Below, piece by piece: positions 52,143 to 62,610 of a DNA stretch of 64,000 bases. Source of the stretch: Nocardioides limicola (GTDB lineage: Bacteria; Actinomycetota; Actinomycetes; Propionibacteriales; Nocardioidaceae); the NCBI RefSeq assembly GCF_016827675.1, contig NZ_JAERJA010000004.1:124001-188000 (forward strand). The letters are read 5' to 3'. The notes below the pieces were generated by a model. The model did not search any database, was not told the DNA's origin, and saw only the letters and a program-made list of their open reading frames with translations. A program made the position numbers and the translations under genes. Position 1 is the first letter of the stretch; each line of letters begins with the position of its first letter.

Positions 52143-52502
52143 GTGGAGCTGTACACACCAGTCCTCGCACTGCTGGCGTTGGCAGCGGGCTTCGCGATCT
52201 TCTCGGTGGCGATGAGCGCCGTGACCGGCCCCGCGCGGGCCAACCGCGCCCGGCTGGACGCCTATGAGTGCGGCATCGAGCCGGCCCCCCAGCCCTACGG
52301 CGGCGGCCGGATCCCGGTCAAGTACTACACGATCGCGATGACCTTCATCATCTTCGACGTCGAGATCATGTTCCTGGTCCCGTGGGCGATCTACTTCGAC
52401 GAGCTGGCCTGGTTCGGTGTGCTGGCGGTCTTCCTGTTCTTGTTCAACATCACCCTCGCCTACGTCTATGAATGGCGCCGCGGCGGACTCGACTGGGACT
52501 GA
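52143..52502 (+). CDS. nuoA: NADH-quinone oxidoreductase subunit A
   Basis: The 119-residue membrane subunit has three helices and the conserved loop DAYECGIEPAPQPYG, then FIIFDVEIMFLVPWA. It belongs to the quinone-site region of complex I. GTG 52143 has AAGGAG (52131-52136) 6 nt before it. First gene of the nuo operon, behind a Rex operator. Confidence 0.97.
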   Translation: MELYTPVLALLALAAGFAIFSVAMSAVTGPARANRARLDAYECGIEPAPQPYGGGRIPVKYYTIAMTFIIFDVEIMFLVPWAIYFDELAWFGVLAVFLFLFNITLAYVYEWRRGGLDWD

Positions 52503-52511
52503 GGAGGAACC

Positions 52512-53066
52512 ATGGGTGTGGAGGAGAAACTCCCCAGCGGCGTGCTGCTGACCAGCGTCGAGGGAGTCGCCGGCTACTTCCGCAAGGCGTCGTTCTGGCC
52601 GGCCACGTTCGGACTGGCCTGCTGTGCCATCGAGATGATGACCACCGGCGGTCCGAAGTACGACCTGGCCCGGTTCGGCATGGAGGTCTTCCGGGCCAGC
52701 CCTCGTCAGGCGGACCTGATGATCGTCGCCGGCCGGGTGAGCCAGAAGATGGCGCCGGTGCTGCGACAGATCTACGACCAGATGGCTGAACCCAAGTGGG
52801 TGCTGGCGATGGGCGTCTGTGCCAGCTCCGGCGGCATGTTCAACAACTACGCGATCGTCCAAGGCGTCGACCACATCGTGCCGGTCGACATGTACCTGCC
52901 CGGCTGTCCACCGCGTCCGGAGATGCTGATCGACGCGATCCTGAAGCTGCACGACCAGGTCCAGCACACCAAGTTCGGCGCCCAGCGCGCCGCCCAGATC
53001 GAGCAGCTGGAGACCGACGCGCTCAACGCGCTGCCGACCTCGGAAATGAAGGGCCTGCTGCGGTGA
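52512..53066 (+). CDS. nuoB: NADH-quinone oxidoreductase subunit B
   Basis: The 184-residue peripheral subunit binds the terminal N2 [4Fe-4S] cluster: tandem cysteines in [10 protein letters not shown], then GVCASSGG and the [10 protein letters not shown] motif. It sits next to the quinone pocket. GAGGAGG upstream; 9 bp after nuoA. Confidence 0.98.
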   Translation: MGVEEKLPSGVLLTSVEGVAGYFRKASFWPATFGLACCAIEMMTTGGPKYDLARFGMEVFRASPRQADLMIVAGRVSQKMAPVLRQIYDQMAEPKWVLAMGVCASSGGMFNNYAIVQGVDHIVPVDMYLPGCPPRPEMLIDAILKLHDQVQHTKFGAQRAAQIEQLETDALNALPTSEMKGLLR

Positions 53067-53755
53067 GCGACGAGACCAACCTCCCGGCCCCGTCCGGTGA
53101 GGTCGAGCAGATCGGCGAACGGCGCGGCATGTTCGGTGCCGCCGGCTCCGGGGACACCTCCGGGTACGGCGGGCTGGTGCAGCCGATCAACTACCCCGGC
53201 GCCAGCCAACCGCCGTACGGAGGCTGGTTCGACACCGTCGCCGAGGCCCTGGACGCCAGGCTCGACCATGCCGGCGTCGAGAACGCCATCGAGAAGGTGG
53301 TGGTGCACCGTGGCGAGATCACCTTCCACGTGCAGCGCACCGCGTTGGCGGCCGTCGCCCGGCAGTTGCGCGACGCCCCCGAGCTGCGCTTCGAGTTCTG
53401 CTCCGGAGTCAGCGGGGTGCACTACCCCGACGACACCGGCCGCGAGCTGCACGCCGTCTATCACCTGACCTCGATGACCCACAACCGCCGGATCCGGCTC
53501 GAGGTCTCCTGTCCCGACGCCGACCCGCACCTGCCGTCGCTGGTGGCCACCTATCCGACCCTGGACTGGCACGAACGGGAGACCTGGGACATGTTCGGGA
53601 TCATCTTCGACGGACACCCGGGCCTGGCCCGGATCCTGATGCCCGACGACTGGCCGGGCCACCCCCAGCGCAAGGACTACCCGCTGGGCGGCATCGATGT
53701 GGAGTACAAGGGCGGCACCATTCCGCCGCCGGACCAGCGGAGGTCCTACAGCTGA
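53063..53755 (+). CDS. nuoC: NADH-quinone oxidoreductase subunit C
   Basis: The 230-residue peripheral-arm subunit has the 30-kDa subunit signature [20 protein letters not shown] and [15 protein letters not shown]. The Gly-rich N-terminus ([13 protein letters not shown]) is typical of actinobacterial NuoC. The GTG overlaps the nuoB stop. Confidence 0.97.
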   Translation: MSDETNLPAPSGEVEQIGERRGMFGAAGSGDTSGYGGLVQPINYPGASQPPYGGWFDTVAEALDARLDHAGVENAIEKVVVHRGEITFHVQRTALAAVARQLRDAPELRFEFCSGVSGVHYPDDTGRELHAVYHLTSMTHNRRIRLEVSCPDADPHLPSLVATYPTLDWHERETWDMFGIIFDGHPGLARILMPDDWPGHPQRKDYPLGGIDVEYKGGTIPPPDQRRSYS

Positions 53756-55119
53756 TGGACACCTCGACCAACCCGACGACCGGCCCCGACCCGTACGCCG
53801 GCACCTCCCAGACGTCCGAGGGCAGGGTCTTCACCGTCACCGGACAGGACTGGGACGAGCTCACCGCCTCGCTCGCCGACGAGGTGATCGGTGAGGAGCG
53901 GCTCGTGGTCAACATGGGCCCCCAGCATCCGTCCACCCATGGCGTGCTCCGGCTGATCCTCGAACTCGAGGGTGAGACGGTCACCGAGGCCCGGTGCGGC
54001 ATCGGCTACCTGCACACGGGCATCGAGAAGAACATGGAGTTCCGCACCTGGACCCAGGGCGTCACCTTCTGCACCCGGATGGACTACCTGTCGCCGTTCT
54101 TCAACGAGGTCACCTACGTGCTCGGCACCGAGCGGTTGCTCGACATCGAGGACGACATCCCGGAGAAGGCGCAGGTGATGCGGGTCCTGCTGATGGAGCT
54201 CAACCGGATCTCCTCGCACCTGGTCGCGATCGCCACCGGCGGCATGGAGATCGGCGCACTGACCGTGATGACGATCGGCTTCCGGGAGCGGGAGCTGGTG
54301 CTGGACCTCTTCGAACTCATCACCGGACTCCGGATGAACCACGCGTTCATCCGACCCGGCGGGGTCGCCCAGGACCTGCCCCCCGGTGCCCTGGACGAGA
54401 TCCGTGGCTTCGTGGCGCTGATGAGGAAGCGGCTGCCGGAGTACGCCGCGCTCTGCAACGCCAACCCCATCTTCAAGGCCCGACTCGAGGGAGTGGGCCA
54501 CCTGGACCTCGAGGGCTGCCTGGCGCTGGGCATCACCGGCCCGGTGCTGCGGTCGACCGGCTATCCGTGGGACCTGCGCAAGACCCAGCCCTACTGCGGC
54601 TACGAGGACTACGAGTTCGACGTGCAGACCTGGGACACGGCCGACTCCTACGGTCGCTTCCGGGTGCGGCTCAACGAGATGCACGAGAGCCTTCGCCTGG
54701 TGGAGCAGTGCGTGGACCGGTTGGCCGGTCTCGAAGGCGCCCCGGTGATGATCGCCGACAAGAAGATCGCCTGGCCCAGCCAGCTCGCCATCGGCTCGGA
54801 CGGGCTGGGCAACAGCCTCGACCACATCCGGCACATCATGGGTGAGTCGATGGAGGCGTTGATCCACCACTTCAAGCTGGTGACCGAGGGGTTCCGGGTG
54901 CCTGCCGGCCAGGCCTATGTGCCGGTCGAGTCGCCGCGCGGCGAGCTCGGCGCCCACGTCGTCTCCGACGGCGGCACCAAGCCGTTCCGGGCCCACTTCC
55001 GGGATCCGAGTTTCACCAACCTCCAGGCCACCTCGGTGATGAGTGAGGGAGGCATGGTCGCCGATGTCATCGTCGCGATCGCCTCGGTGGACCCGGTGAT
55101 GGGTGGGGTGGACCGATGA
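53755..55119 (+). CDS. nuoD: NADH-quinone oxidoreductase subunit D
   Basis: The 454-residue 49-kDa subunit lines the quinone site. The conserved [12 protein letters not shown] near 59-70, [12 protein letters not shown] and the C-terminal [15 protein letters not shown] are present. Its ATG shares one base with the nuoC stop (TGATG). Confidence 0.98.
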   Translation: MDTSTNPTTGPDPYAGTSQTSEGRVFTVTGQDWDELTASLADEVIGEERLVVNMGPQHPSTHGVLRLILELEGETVTEARCGIGYLHTGIEKNMEFRTWTQGVTFCTRMDYLSPFFNEVTYVLGTERLLDIEDDIPEKAQVMRVLLMELNRISSHLVAIATGGMEIGALTVMTIGFRERELVLDLFELITGLRMNHAFIRPGGVAQDLPPGALDEIRGFVALMRKRLPEYAALCNANPIFKARLEGVGHLDLEGCLALGITGPVLRSTGYPWDLRKTQPYCGYEDYEFDVQTWDTADSYGRFRVRLNEMHESLRLVEQCVDRLAGLEGAPVMIADKKIAWPSQLAIGSDGLGNSLDHIRHIMGESMEALIHHFKLVTEGFRVPAGQAYVPVESPRGELGAHVVSDGGTKPFRAHFRDPSFTNLQATSVMSEGGMVADVIVAIASVDPVMGGVDR

Positions 55120-55167
55120 ACCGTCGTCCGACGTCACCGCGTCGTGCAGTCAAGGAGGTGGGCTGAG

Positions 55168-56013
55168 GTGCCCGTGCCCTACGAGGCGGAACTCAGGGAG
55201 ATCGCCGGCCGCTATCCGCAGGCCAGGTCGGGTCTGTTGCCGATGCTGCACCTGGTGCAGAGCCAGGACGGGATGATCACCCCGGCCGGGATCGAGGCCT
55301 GTGCGGAGGTCCTCGGGATCACCGCCGCCGAGGTCAGCGGCGTGGCGACCTTCTACACGATGTACAAGCGCCGGCCGGTGGGTGACTACCACGTCGGGGT
55401 CTGCACCAACACCCTGTGTGCGGTGATGGGTGGCGACGAGATCTTCGCCGCTCTCAAGGAGCACCTCGAGGTCGGCAACGACGAGACCGCCGCCAAGCGG
55501 GAGGGCGACCGTGCCACCGTCTCCCTGGAGCACATCGAGTGCAACGCCGCCTGCGACTATGCGCCGGTGATGACCGTGAACTGGGAGTTCATGGACAACC
55601 AGACCCCTGCCTCCGCCCGCCAGTTGGTCGATGACCTGCGCGCCGGCAAGGAGGTCAGCTCCACCCGCGGCCCGACGCTGTGCACGTGGCGGCAGGCCGA
55701 GCGGGTGCTGGCCGGCTTCGACGACGGACTGACCGACGCCGGTCCCGCGGCCGGCCCCGCGTCACTGGTCGGGCTGCAGATCGCCCGGGAGCGTGGCTGG
55801 TCGGCGCCGGGTCTCGATACACCCGGCTCGTCCCTCGCCGGGCACTCGACCACCGAGGGTGCTCCCGGCTCGTCCCTCGCCGGGCACTCGACCACCGAGG
55901 GTGCTCCCGGCTCGTCCCTCGCCGGGCACTCGACCACCGAGGGTGCCCACGGCTCGTCCCTCGCCGGGCACTCGACCACCGAGGGTGCTGCCACTGGGGA
56001 GGGTGACGACTGA
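55168..56013 (+). CDS. nuoE: NADH-quinone oxidoreductase subunit E with a tandem-repeat tail
   Basis: The 281-residue subunit holds the N1a [2Fe-2S] cluster: Cys79 and Cys84 (CTNTLC), Cys125 and Cys129 (CNAAC). GTG 55168 has AGGAGGTG (55153-55160) 7 nt upstream and is clearly the start. The normal protein ends near residue 210. Residues 220-275 are four repeats of a 14-residue unit (GSSLAGHSTTEGAP), coded by four 42-bp DNA repeats, a tail I do not know from other NuoE proteins. It is Ser/Thr/Gly-rich and probably disordered. Confidence 0.95.
   Translation: MPVPYEAELREIAGRYPQARSGLLPMLHLVQSQDGMITPAGIEACAEVLGITAAEVSGVATFYTMYKRRPVGDYHVGVCTNTLCAVMGGDEIFAALKEHLEVGNDETAAKREGDRATVSLEHIECNAACDYAPVMTVNWEFMDNQTPASARQLVDDLRAGKEVSSTRGPTLCTWRQAERVLAGFDDGLTDAGPAAGPASLVGLQIARERGWSAPGLDTPGSSLAGHSTTEGAPGSSLAGHSTTEGAPGSSLAGHSTTEGAHGSSLAGHSTTEGAATGEGDD
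55825..55992. repeat. Four 42-bp tandem repeats inside the nuoE 3' end
   Basis: The units start at 55825, 55867, 55909 and 55951 and differ by only a few bases (last bases CTCCC, CTCCC, CCCAC, CTGCC). The length is a multiple of three, so the frame is kept. The bases just before (GTCTCGATAC, 55811-55820) and the unit's CTCGACCACCG recall ends of dispersed intergenic repeats seen in related genomes (recollection, not checked). Confidence 0.95.
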
Positions 56014-57323
56014 TGCTGACACCGGTGCTCACCGACAACTGGGACGCCGAGCGCGCCTGGACGCTGTCGTCGTACGAGTCGACGGGCGGATACGCCGCCC
56101 TCCGCAAGGCGCTGGCGATGACGCCCGAGGCGGTCGTCGACGAGGTCAAGGAGTCGGGGCTGCGGGGCCGTGGTGGCGCCGGGTTCCCGACCGGGATGAA
56201 GTGGTCCTTCATCCCCGCCAAGGACCCCGACAACCCCAAGCCGCACTACCTGGTCGTCAACGCCGACGAGTCCGAGCCGGGCACCTGCAAGGACATCCCG
56301 CTGATGATGGCCAGCCCGCACACCCTCGTCGAGGGCGTGATCATCAGTTCCTACGCGATCGGCGCCAACCACGCGTTCATCTACGTGCGCGGTGAGGTGC
56401 TGCACGTGATCCGACGGCTGCGGGCCGCGGTCGCCGAAGCGTACGCAGCCGGACACCTCGGCACCGACATCCATGGCTCCGGCTACGACCTGGACCTAGT
56501 GGTGCATGCCGGCGCCGGCGCCTACATCTGTGGCGAGGAGACCGCGTTGCTCGACTCCCTCGAGGGTCGCCGCGGGCAACCTCGGTTGCGCCCGCCGTTC
56601 CCGGCAGTGGCCGGTCTCTACGCGTGTCCGACGGTGATCAACAACGTCGAGTCGATCGCGTCGGTGCCCTCGATCATCGACCGCGGCGGAGCGTGGTTCG
56701 CCTCGATGGGCACCGAGAAGTCCAAGGGCTACGTCATCTACTCGCTGTCGGGCCACGTCAAGCGACCCGGGCAGTACGAAGCACCGTTGGGCATCACGCT
56801 GCGCGAGCTGCTCGACCTGGGTGGCGGGATGCGGGACGGTCACGAGTTGAAGTTCTGGACCCCCGGTGGCTCCAGTACGCCGATGCTCACCGCCGAGCAC
56901 CTCGACATGCCGCTGGACTATGAGGCCGTCGGCGCCGCCGGGTCGATGCTCGGCACCCGGGCGCTGCAGATCTTCGACGACACCACCTGCGTGGTCCGGG
57001 CGGTGCTGCGCTGGACCGAGTTCTACAAGCACGAGTCCTGCGGCAAGTGCACCCCCTGCCGGGAAGGCACCTGGTGGCTGGTGCAGACGCTGGCCAAGTT
57101 GGAGGCCGGCCAGGGTGCCGAATCCGACCTGGACCTGCTGCTGGACCAGTGCGACAACATCCTGGGCCGGTCGTTCTGCGCCCTCGGTGACGGCGCGACC
57201 AGCCCGATCACCTCGGCCATCCAGTACTTCCGCGAGGAGTTCCTCGAGCACCTGCGACACGGCGGTTGTCCCTTCGACCCCGCCGCGGCGACGGTCTTCG
57301 CGACGGAAGGAGCGCCGGCATGA
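56013..57323 (+). CDS. nuoF: NADH-quinone oxidoreductase subunit F
   Basis: The 436-residue subunit oxidises NADH with FMN and holds [4Fe-4S] N3. The FMN/NADH-binding [16 protein letters not shown] near 49-64, [11 protein letters not shown] and cluster motif [15 protein letters not shown] near 345-359 are present. Its ATG overlaps the nuoE stop by one base. Confidence 0.98.
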   Translation: MLTPVLTDNWDAERAWTLSSYESTGGYAALRKALAMTPEAVVDEVKESGLRGRGGAGFPTGMKWSFIPAKDPDNPKPHYLVVNADESEPGTCKDIPLMMASPHTLVEGVIISSYAIGANHAFIYVRGEVLHVIRRLRAAVAEAYAAGHLGTDIHGSGYDLDLVVHAGAGAYICGEETALLDSLEGRRGQPRLRPPFPAVAGLYACPTVINNVESIASVPSIIDRGGAWFASMGTEKSKGYVIYSLSGHVKRPGQYEAPLGITLRELLDLGGGMRDGHELKFWTPGGSSTPMLTAEHLDMPLDYEAVGAAGSMLGTRALQIFDDTTCVVRAVLRWTEFYKHESCGKCTPCREGTWWLVQTLAKLEAGQGAESDLDLLLDQCDNILGRSFCALGDGATSPITSAIQYFREEFLEHLRHGGCPFDPAAATVFATEGAPA

Positions 57324-59737
57324 CCGACCAGTTGGCGAGCGAGAGCCTGGTCACCGTGACCATCGACGGGGTCCAGGTGAGCGTCCCCCAGGGCAGCCTG
57401 GTGATCCGGGCCGCGGAGCAGATCGGCGTCCAGATCCCCCGCTTCTGTGACCACCCGCTGCTGGAGCCGGTCGGCGCCTGCCGGCAGTGCCTGGTCGACG
57501 TCCCCGACGCCGGCAACGGCCGGGGCATCCCCAAGCCGCAGGCCTCCTGCACGTTGACGGTGGCCGACGGGATGGTGGTCAACACCCAGGCCACCTCCGG
57601 GGTCGCCGAGAAGGCCCAGGCGGGGGTGATGGAGTTCCTGCTCATCAACCACCCACTCGACTGCCCGGTCTGCGACAAGGGCGGCGAGTGCCCGCTGCAG
57701 AACCAGGCGATGAGCAACGGTCGCGGCGAGTCCCGGTTCGCTGCCGGTGGCGGCGTCAAGCGGACCTTCGAGAAGCCGATCAACATCTCCGCCCAGGTGC
57801 TCCTCGACCGGGAGCGGTGCGTGCTCTGTGCCCGGTGCACCCGGTTCTCCGACCAGATCGCCGGTGACCCGTTCATCGCCCTGGTGGAGCGCGGCGCGCT
57901 GCAGCAGGTCGGCATCTACGAGCACGAGCCGTTCGAGTCCTACTTCTCCGGCAACACCATCCAGATCTGCCCGGTCGGCGCACTGACCAGCGCCGACTAC
58001 CGGTTCCGCAGTCGCCCCTTCGACCTTGTCTCCACCCCCGGTGTGGCCGAGCACGACGCCTGCGGTGCGGCGATCCGCGTCGACCACCGGCGCGGCAAGG
58101 TGATGCGGCGACTGGCCGGCAACGATCCCGAGGTCAACGAGGAGTGGATCACCGACAAGGACCGGTTCGCGTTCTCCTACGCACGTCAGCCGGACCGGCT
58201 CACCCATCCGTGGGTCCGGGACGCTGACACCGGCGAGCTGCGGCCCGCCTCCTGGCCCGAGGCCTTCGCGGTGGCCGCCCGCGGCATCGCCGCGCAGCGG
58301 GACGCGGGGCGCGGTGCCGCCACGCTCACCGGCGGTCGGGTCACCCTCGAGGACGCCTACGCGTGGAGCAAGTTCACCCGGGTGGCACTGGGCAGCAACG
58401 ACGTGGACTTCCGGGCCCGGGTGCAGTCCGCCGAGGAGGCCGACTTCCTGGCCGCCCAGGTCGCCACCGTCCGCGACGTCAGCTACGCCGACCTCTCCGC
58501 ACCGCTGGTGCTGCTCGTCGGCCTGGAGCCCGAGGACGAGGCCGGCACCATCTTCCTGCGGCTGCGCAAGGCGGTCCTCACCGGCCGGACGAAGGTCGCC
58601 TCGATCGCGCCCTTCCGGAGCCGGGGGCTGGACAAGCTCGCCGGCACCCTGCTGCCCGCCGGCCCCGGGGACGAGACCCAACTCCTGCACGACCTCCCCG
58701 ACAACGCTGAGGAGTTGCTCGGCGCTGCGTTGGACGCGAGCTCGGTGATCCTCGTCGGTGAACGGCTCGCCGGCGTCCCGGGTGCGCTCAGCGCCGCCGT
58801 CGCGTTGGCCGAGCGGACCGGAGCGCGACTGGCCTGGGTGCCGCGCCGGGCCGGGGATCGTGGCGCGGTCGAGGCCGGCTGTCTGCCGAACCTGCTGCCC
58901 GGTGGCCGTCCGGTCGCCGACCCGGCAGCCCGCGTCGACGTCGCCGCGGCCTGGGGTGTCGACACGCTGCCCGAGCAGCCCGGACGCGACGGGGACGCGA
59001 TCCTGGCCGCGACCGCTGCCGGTGCGATCGGTGCGCTGGTCGTCGGTGGCGTCGACCCCGACGACCTGGCCGACCCCGCCGCAGCACGGGCTGCCCTGGA
59101 GTCGGTCGGCTTCCTGGTCAGCATCGAACTGCGCCGGACTGCGGTCACCGAACTGGCGGACGTGGTGTTCCCGGCTGCCCCGGTCACCGACAAGGCCGGC
59201 ACCTTCCTCACCTGGGAAGGACGGCCGCGACCGTTCCCGAGGGTCTTCGACGTGCCCACCTCGCTGCCGGACCTCCGGGTGTTGGCCGGCATCGCCGACG
59301 AGCTCGGTACGCCGCTGGGGTGGCGGACCGTGGACGAGGTGCGTGACGAGCTCGACCAGCTCGGCCCCTGGGACGGAGCACGGCCGACGATGGGCCCGGC
59401 TCCGGCTCCGGCCAAGCGGCGGCTGCTGAAGACCAAGTTGACGCTGGCCACCTGGAAGCAGCTCATCGACCTCGGGTCCCTGCAGGACGGTCAGGACGAG
59501 ATGCGGGCCACCGCCCGCCGGCCGGTCGCTCGCATCAATGCCGAGACCCACCAACTCCTCAAGAGGTCCCCGGAGGTCACCCTCACCGGTGACCGGGGCC
59601 AGGTCACTCTCCCGGTCGAGGTCGCCGACCTTCCCGAGGGCGTGGTCTGGGTGCCCGCAAACTCGTTCGGGCGGGGGGTGCTGGCCGGCCTCTCGTCGCC
59701 GGACGGCATGGTGAGCGTGAAGGGAGAACTCCGGTGA
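57320..59737 (+). CDS. nuoG: NADH-quinone oxidoreductase subunit G
   Basis: The 805-residue subunit carries several Fe-S clusters in its N-terminal 250 residues: [15 protein letters not shown] ([2Fe-2S]), a His-ligated motif near [17 protein letters not shown], and [10 protein letters not shown] ([4Fe-4S]). The rest is molybdopterin-oxidoreductase-like but without an active cofactor. The start overlaps nuoF (ATGA). Confidence 0.97.
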   Translation: MTDQLASESLVTVTIDGVQVSVPQGSLVIRAAEQIGVQIPRFCDHPLLEPVGACRQCLVDVPDAGNGRGIPKPQASCTLTVADGMVVNTQATSGVAEKAQAGVMEFLLINHPLDCPVCDKGGECPLQNQAMSNGRGESRFAAGGGVKRTFEKPINISAQVLLDRERCVLCARCTRFSDQIAGDPFIALVERGALQQVGIYEHEPFESYFSGNTIQICPVGALTSADYRFRSRPFDLVSTPGVAEHDACGAAIRVDHRRGKVMRRLAGNDPEVNEEWITDKDRFAFSYARQPDRLTHPWVRDADTGELRPASWPEAFAVAARGIAAQRDAGRGAATLTGGRVTLEDAYAWSKFTRVALGSNDVDFRARVQSAEEADFLAAQVATVRDVSYADLSAPLVLLVGLEPEDEAGTIFLRLRKAVLTGRTKVASIAPFRSRGLDKLAGTLLPAGPGDETQLLHDLPDNAEELLGAALDASSVILVGERLAGVPGALSAAVALAERTGARLAWVPRRAGDRGAVEAGCLPNLLPGGRPVADPAARVDVAAAWGVDTLPEQPGRDGDAILAATAAGAIGALVVGGVDPDDLADPAAARAALESVGFLVSIELRRTAVTELADVVFPAAPVTDKAGTFLTWEGRPRPFPRVFDVPTSLPDLRVLAGIADELGTPLGWRTVDEVRDELDQLGPWDGARPTMGPAPAPAKRRLLKTKLTLATWKQLIDLGSLQDGQDEMRATARRPVARINAETHQLLKRSPEVTLTGDRGQVTLPVEVADLPEGVVWVPANSFGRGVLAGLSSPDGMVSVKGELR

Positions 59738-61044
59738 ACGATCCCCTTGCCGCCTTCGGCCACGACCCGCTGTGGGTGATCGGCCTCAAGGCACTGCTGA
59801 TCTTCGCCTTCCTGGTGGTGCTCACCCTCTTCAACATCTGGGCGGAGCGCCGTGTGGTGGCCCGGATGCAGCACCGGATCGGCCCCAACGTGCACGGCCC
59901 GTTCGGGCTGCTGCAGTCGCTGGCCGACGGAGTGAAGCTCGCCCTCAAGGAGGACCTGCTGCCCAGGGCCGCCGACAAGGTGGTCTTCATCCTGGCCCCG
60001 GTGATCTCGGTGATCGCGGCCTTCGTCACCTTCGCGGTGATCCCGTTCGGTCCCGAGGTGCGGATCCCGTTCACCGACACCCTCACCCCGCTGCAACTGA
60101 CCGACATGCCGGTGGCGGTGCTGTTCGTGCTGGCGGTCGCCTCGATCGGCATCTACGGCATCGTGCTCGGCGGCTGGGCCAGCGGGTCGACGTACTCACT
60201 GCTCGGCGGGCTGCGCTCCAGCGCCCAGATGATCTCCTACGAGGTCGCGATGGGGCTGGCCTTCATCACCGTCTTCCTGTACGCCGGCACCATGTCCACC
60301 TCGGGCATCGTCGCCGCCCAGCAGGACTTCTGGTACGCGCTGATCCTGGCGCCCAGTTTCGTGATCTACGTGATCGCGATGGTGGGCGAGGTGAACCGGG
60401 CCCCCTTCGACCTGCCCGAGGCCGAGGGTGAACTGGTCGGCGGCTTCCACACCGAGTACTCGTCGCTGAAGTTCGCGCTCTTCTTCCTCGCCGAGTACAT
60501 CAACATGGCCACCGTCTCCGCGCTCGCAGTCACTCTGTTCCTGGGGGGCTGGCAGGCGCCGTGGGGCGTTGTGCACGTGTGGCCCGGCGCCAACGAGGGC
60601 TACTGGCCGGCGATGTGGTTCCTGCTCAAACTGCTCGGCTTCATCTTCTTGTTCATCTGGCTGCGGGGCTCGCTGCCGCGGCTGCGCTACGACCAGTTCA
60701 TGATGTTCGGCTGGAAGCGGCTGATCCCGGCCGCGCTGGCCTGGACGGCGATGGTCGCGCTGGTGAAGGTGGTGATGCTGACCGGTGGTCTCGAGCGGCA
60801 GGGCGTCGTCATCGCGCTGGCCGTGCTCATCGGCCTGCTGATCGTCGGGATCGGCATCTCCTACCTGGTCGAGGCGCGGCAGCAGCCGGAGGCGGAACAA
60901 CCGGCCCCCCAGCCGCCGCCGACCGGCGGATTCCCGGTGCCCCCGATGCCCGCTGGCGGCCCGGTGCAGGGCGCCGCCGGCGACCTGGGACTGCCTCGCT
61001 TCTCGCCCCCGTCCAGCACTGACAAGGAGGACGCGGATGTCTAG
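59734..61044 (+). CDS. nuoH: NADH-quinone oxidoreductase subunit H
   Basis: The 436-residue membrane subunit bridges the two arms and forms the quinone chamber: [42 protein letters not shown] (only part quoted as family mark) and FLWLR-like helices. It has a Pro-rich cytoplasmic tail (about 380-436), common in actinobacterial NuoH. The GTG overlaps the nuoG stop. Confidence 0.97.
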   Translation: MNDPLAAFGHDPLWVIGLKALLIFAFLVVLTLFNIWAERRVVARMQHRIGPNVHGPFGLLQSLADGVKLALKEDLLPRAADKVVFILAPVISVIAAFVTFAVIPFGPEVRIPFTDTLTPLQLTDMPVAVLFVLAVASIGIYGIVLGGWASGSTYSLLGGLRSSAQMISYEVAMGLAFITVFLYAGTMSTSGIVAAQQDFWYALILAPSFVIYVIAMVGEVNRAPFDLPEAEGELVGGFHTEYSSLKFALFFLAEYINMATVSALAVTLFLGGWQAPWGVVHVWPGANEGYWPAMWFLLKLLGFIFLFIWLRGSLPRLRYDQFMMFGWKRLIPAALAWTAMVALVKVVMLTGGLERQGVVIALAVLIGLLIVGIGISYLVEARQQPEAEQPAPQPPPTGGFPVPPMPAGGPVQGAAGDLGLPRFSPPSSTDKEDADV

Positions 61045-61564
61045 CCTCAAAGAGACGTACTGGGACCCGATCGCCGGGTTCGGGGTCACCTTCCGGACCA
61101 TGTTCCGCAAGGTGGTCACCGAGCAGTACCCGTTCGACAAGCAGCCGACCGCCCCCCGGTTCCACGGCCGGCACCAGCTGAATCGCTGGCCCGACGGGCT
61201 GGAGAAGTGCATCGGCTGCGAACTCTGCGCCTGGGCCTGTCCCGCGGACGCGATCTACGTCGAGGGTGCCTCCAACACCGACGACGAGCGGTTCTCGCCC
61301 GGTGAGCGGTACGGCCGCGTCTACCAGATCAACTACCTGCGCTGCATCCTGTGCGGTCTGTGCATCGAAGCCTGCCCGACCCGGGCGTTGACGATGACCA
61401 ACGAGTACGAGCTCGCCGACGACAACCGGGCCGACCTGATCTACGAGAAGTCCGACCTGCTGGCGCCGCTGCTGCCCGGCATGGAGCAGCCGCCGCATCC
61501 GATGCGACTCGGTGACGACGAGGGCGCCTACTACCGCGGCGAGAACCAAGGAGAGAACTCGTGA
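61037..61564 (+). CDS. nuoI: NADH-quinone oxidoreductase subunit I
   Basis: The 175-residue ferredoxin-like subunit has two [4Fe-4S] motifs, [17 protein letters not shown] near 56-72 and [16 protein letters not shown] near 101-116, passing electrons to NuoB. It overlaps nuoH by 8 nt (start within its last codons). Confidence 0.98.
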   Translation: MSSLKETYWDPIAGFGVTFRTMFRKVVTEQYPFDKQPTAPRFHGRHQLNRWPDGLEKCIGCELCAWACPADAIYVEGASNTDDERFSPGERYGRVYQINYLRCILCGLCIEACPTRALTMTNEYELADDNRADLIYEKSDLLAPLLPGMEQPPHPMRLGDDEGAYYRGENQGENS

Positions 61565-62307
61565 CTGCCTTCTGGGTGCTCGCCCCGGTGATGGTCGCCG
61601 CCGCGCTCGGGCTGCTCTTCGTCCGCAAGGCGGTGCATGCAGCGCTGCTGTTGGCGACGGTGATGATGAGCCTGGCGGTGCTCTACCTGGTGCTCGAGGC
61701 GCCGTTCCTGTTCGCGGTGCAGATCATCGTCTACACCGGCGCCATCTTGATGCTCTTCCTGTTCGTGCTGATGCTGATCGGCGCCGAGTCCAGGCTGTCG
61801 CTGGTGGAGACGATCAAGGGGCAGCGGGTGCTCGCCGTCCTCGGTGGGCTGGTGCTCGGCTCGCTGCTGGTGATCGCGATCGGCCAGGTCACCCTGGCCA
61901 GCCCGGTGGGCCTGGAGGCCGCCAACAGTGGCGGCAACGTCGAGGGGCTGGCCGACGTCTTGTTCTCGACGTACGTGTTCGCCTTCGAGGCCACCGCCGC
62001 GCTGCTGATCACCGCGGCCCTGGGCGCGATGGTGCTGGCTCACCCGGAGCGGCTCACCCCCAAGGAGTCCCAGCAGGAGATGGCCGCACGCCGGGTCCGG
62101 GAGTACGCCGAACACGGCCGCCACCTGGGTCCGCTGCCGGCCCCCGGGGTCTACGCCCGGCACAACTCGGTGGCCACTCCGGCGCTGGCGCCCGACGGCA
62201 GCGTCATCGAGGCCTCCATCAACCGCACCCTGGTGCCACCCCGGCCGGCCGATGAGCCGGACCTGCCCGAACTGGCCGCCGACGAGGACGAGGAGGGTCC
62301 GCAGTGA
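61561..62307 (+). CDS. nuoJ: NADH-quinone oxidoreductase subunit J
   Basis: The 248-residue membrane subunit has five hydrophobic helices in the first 170 residues, with the conserved [19 protein letters not shown], and a soluble C-terminal extension (about 170-248) of the actinobacterial kind. The GTG overlaps the nuoI stop. Confidence 0.96.
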   Translation: MTAFWVLAPVMVAAALGLLFVRKAVHAALLLATVMMSLAVLYLVLEAPFLFAVQIIVYTGAILMLFLFVLMLIGAESRLSLVETIKGQRVLAVLGGLVLGSLLVIAIGQVTLASPVGLEAANSGGNVEGLADVLFSTYVFAFEATAALLITAALGAMVLAHPERLTPKESQQEMAARRVREYAEHGRHLGPLPAPGVYARHNSVATPALAPDGSVIEASINRTLVPPRPADEPDLPELAADEDEEGPQ

Positions 62308-62597
62308 CCGAGTACGTCATCCTCTCCGCGATCCTGTTCACGATCGGCGCCGTCGGGGTGCTGGTCCGCCGCAACGCGTTGGTGGTTTTCATGTGTGTGG
62401 AGCTGATGCTCAACGCCTGCAACCTCGCGTTCGTCGCCTTCGCCCGTCAGCACGGCAACCTCGACGGTCAGGTGGCCGCCTTCTTCGTGATGGTGGTCGC
62501 CGCTGCCGAGGTCGTGGTCGGACTCGCGATCATCATGACCATTTTCCGTGCCCGCCGTTCGGCCTCGGTCGACGACGCCAGCCTGCTCAGGTACTGA
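62304..62597 (+). CDS. nuoK: NADH-quinone oxidoreductase subunit K
   Basis: The 97-residue subunit has three membrane helices with the conserved glutamates in [15 protein letters not shown] and [13 protein letters not shown], part of the proton path. The GTG overlaps the nuoJ stop. Confidence 0.97.
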   Translation: MTEYVILSAILFTIGAVGVLVRRNALVVFMCVELMLNACNLAFVAFARQHGNLDGQVAAFFVMVVAAAEVVVGLAIIMTIFRARRSASVDDASLLRY

Positions 62598-62610
62598 GGG
62601 GAGACAAGTG

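Noticed and set aside
55825-55992. CRISPR array in nuoE
   Set aside because: The units are contiguous, with no unique spacers, and lie in frame within a coding sequence.
57023-59554. 843-codon open frame antisense to nuoF/nuoG
   Set aside because: High GC makes antisense frames stay open. The translation is low-complexity and repeats none of the known motifs, while the sense strand encodes a clear NuoG.
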